Source of the DNA: F23-B02 sp946405205
GTDB lineage: Bacteria > Bacillota > Clostridia > Oscillospirales > Oscillospiraceae
Reading direction: 5' to 3'
NCBI GenBank assembly: GCA_946405205.1
Contig: CAMJGL010000001.1
Location: forward strand, 62,001 to 126,000
DNA length: 64,000 nt
Under the pieces are notes generated by a model. That model was not told the origin of the DNA, ran no database searches, and saw only the letters and a list, made by a program, of their open reading frames with translations. Each line of letters starts with the position of its first letter. Position 1 is the first letter of the stretch. The translations under genes and the position numbers were made by a program. This document shows positions 62,438 to 64,000 of this stretch, in pieces.

Positions 62438-64000
62438 TTACCATCCCATCTCGTCGTCAAAGTCAACGAGGGTCGGGTCAACGGGCTCTTCATGCAGAAC
62501 GCTCTGCATATACTGGTTGACGGTCTTGCGGGCTTCGTTGGTGGGTACTATGCGGCAGTCCATGAGGGAATGGGGCATCCAGATTATCTTGAACTTATCG
62601 CGATGCTTGTGGAATTCCTCCTCGAGCAGGCCCTGTGCGCCGGCCATGCCCTTGCAGCCGATATCGTCATACATGATGATGGTATCGCAGTTGAACTTCT
62701 CCGCGGTCTCCCACATCTGCATAAGGTGGCGGTTACCTCCGACGGTGTGGGTGCGCATGGGTGTTCTTGCGTGCCAGTCCGCAATGTCGCTCATCATTGT
62801 ATCGCGGTCGGTCGTGTCAACGATATTGTGGCCGGTCAGAGAGTCCATGTTGATGACCGTCATGATGCCCCAGCAGTTATACAGCCACTGAACGCCGTGG
62901 GCGTAATAGGTTGAGCCGCAGGACCATGCCAGTGCGCGGTGGCGGGCAAGCGGGAACGGATGTATGTTCTTGCGCACACACTTTTCAAAGACCTTATTGA
63001 TCTTCTTATTAGCCTTCTTGAAGTACTTCGTGCCGCCCTGCTGATAGAAGTAGATACGGAACAGGCCCTGAACGACGGAGTTGAGAGCGCCGTTATCACT
63101 GTTGGCATAGATATCCCAGCGGTTGAGGGAGCCACGGTTGAACTCATTCGTATCTTCAATATGCTTAATAAACGCATCCCAGTTAAAAGGCACGCCGAAC
63201 TGCTTTTCGAGAAATTCTATAGCCGAATAAATCTCATGAACTCCGAGCTCCTTGGTCGTGGGATCGTCATACATGAGGGGCGTGGTGAAGGGGTGCACGG
63301 CCTTTTGGCCGTTGTTGGAAAGTGCCCTCCACATGGCGGTGTTATCCATCATGTTCGCGTCACAGGGGTTGTTGGTGGTGAGCCAGCAGTTGCCGATGTC
63401 GGGATACTCGCCGTCAACAGCAACGCCTACCTCTACCAGAGGCAGAGTGCACATATCGCCCGGTATGCCGCAGGCGACGGACTGGTCTACATAGTAGCAG
63501 CCGAGCTGCTTACGCATGAGCGGCAGCATGAACGCCGCGTGCTGCTGCATATTGATCGCATAGTATCCGGGGAAGCCGAAAATTATATGCTTCGGCAGCG
63601 TGTAGTCAAACGCAACGGTCTTGTCGGACCATTTGGTCTCGCCGAGCTTTCGGTCTGCGCGCAGGGACTTCCAAAGCGTATCGGTCGAGTCGGAGATCAT
63701 GCAGTCGAGTGCGTAAAGGTCTGCGCGCAGAGCCTCGCCGCGGTCACCCTCTATCCACTTGTCGACCATCATAGGCGCCGCAAGATATGCGCTGAGCCAG
63801 CGGTATTTCCAGAAGGCCTTTGCGATGCGGATGGGGTCATGCATAACGAAAACAGCCATCTTCACCCATGTGCAGAGCCATTTATAAAACGCAAACGCAG
63901 TATCCCTGACGCCTCGCCATTCACGGCGGGCATAGAAGTTCGTGCCCTCGATGTATCTCTGACCTATGTAATGGCAGGGCTCGTCGCCTTTGAGGAAATG
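62438..64000 (-). CDS. 2-hydroxyacyl-CoA dehydratase-family large subunit, module B (partial, runs off right edge)
   Basis: At least 520 residues; the frame stays open to the right edge with no ATG, so the N-terminus is outside the window. The end-proximal part reads YARREWRGVRDTAFAFYKW, matching REWRGVKDT of the module A protein, and therefore an apparent GTG at 63865 is not the true start. Shared Cys contexts are GIPGDMC, NNPCDANMM and DIGCKGMAG, and the C-terminus is DPTLVDFDDEMGW, again acidic with a final W. It is a clear paralogue of the 58906-60486 protein. The matching small subunit probably lies to the right of the window. Confidence 0.83.
   Translation of the reverse strand, partial: HFLKGDEPCHYIGQRYIEGTNFYARREWRGVRDTAFAFYKWLCTWVKMAVFVMHDPIRIAKAFWKYRWLSAYLAAPMMVDKWIEGDRGEALRADLYALDCMISDSTDTLWKSLRADRKLGETKWSDKTVAFDYTLPKHIIFGFPGYYAINMQQHAAFMLPLMRKQLGCYYVDQSVACGIPGDMCTLPLVEVGVAVDGEYPDIGNCWLTTNNPCDANMMDNTAMWRALSNNGQKAVHPFTTPLMYDDPTTKELGVHEIYSAIEFLEKQFGVPFNWDAFIKHIEDTNEFNRGSLNRWDIYANSDNGALNSVVQGLFRIYFYQQGGTKYFKKANKKINKVFEKCVRKNIHPFPLARHRALAWSCGSTYYAHGVQWLYNCWGIMTVINMDSLTGHNIVDTTDRDTMMSDIADWHARTPMRTHTVGGNRHLMQMWETAEKFNCDTIIMYDDIGCKGMAGAQGLLEEEFHKHRDKFKIIWMPHSLMDCRIVPTNEARKTVNQYMQSVLHEEPVDPTLVDFDDEMGW

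Noticed and set aside
62438..63865. GTG at 63865 as the start of the module B dehydratase subunit
   Set aside because: The frame remains open for 45 more codons to the edge and those codons align with the N-terminal REWRG region of the module A paralogue.

Overview
The window reads as a chromosomal segment of a GC-moderate (by eye about 55% G+C) anaerobic Clostridia-type Firmicute, most likely an Oscillospirales gut bacterium. The evidence is the plsX-rnc-radical SAM-smc-ftsY gene order, TrmFO, strong GGAGG ribosome binding sites, an RsgI-like anti-sigma factor, a butyryl/4-hydroxybutyrate-type CoA-transferase, 2-hydroxyacyl-CoA dehydratase-family genes and four SLH-domain surface proteins. 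I see no insertion sequence, prophage, CRISPR array, rRNA gene or replication origin.

Layout. 1-3555: polA (cut by the left edge) behind uvrB, minus strand. 3656-8455: a very large VWA/MBG-repeat/SLH surface protein. 8745-18352: a seven-gene, tightly coupled minus-strand operon: response regulator, stand-alone HPt, ICMT-like membrane protein, GH3-family acyl-adenylase-like protein, hybrid histidine kinase, O-antigen-ligase-like polymerase, and an SLH-anchored lipase-like protein. 18561-28005: a small unknown protein, a solute-binding protein followed by hypB, a 1820-residue GLUG/SLH protein and a BspA-type LRR/SLH protein.

28211-46986 is an almost gapless minus-strand housekeeping block: trmH-like, dprA, topA, trmFO, plsX, rnc, an Elp3-like radical SAM gene, smc, ftsY, rdgB, yhbY, nadD-yqeK fusion, LCP, rsfS, leuS and then rpsU with its own promoter. 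47092-58668 holds single genes with their own promoters and terminators: SPFH protein, phosphodiester glycosidase (apparent ATA start), an AT-rich orphan membrane protein, HAD phosphatase, GH2 glycosidase, tRNA-Ser(UGA), RluA-type pseudouridine synthase, CoA-transferase, dapF, and an ECF-type sigma / RsgI-PepSY anti-sigma pair.

58717-64000 carries two paralogous 2-hydroxyacyl-CoA dehydratase-family modules on the minus strand, the second cut by the right edge. Each large subunit is followed by a tiny one-TM protein (52-56 residues) sharing an FNLDM core; one module also has a zinc-ribbon protein.

The two best candidates for an undescribed system are the phosphorelay/GH3/O-antigen-ligase/SLH-lipase operon and the dehydratase modules with their conserved micro-membrane proteins. 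Smaller points of interest are a possible AUA start codon, an RNA structure that masks the leuS ribosome binding site, and an apparently leaderless trmH-like gene.
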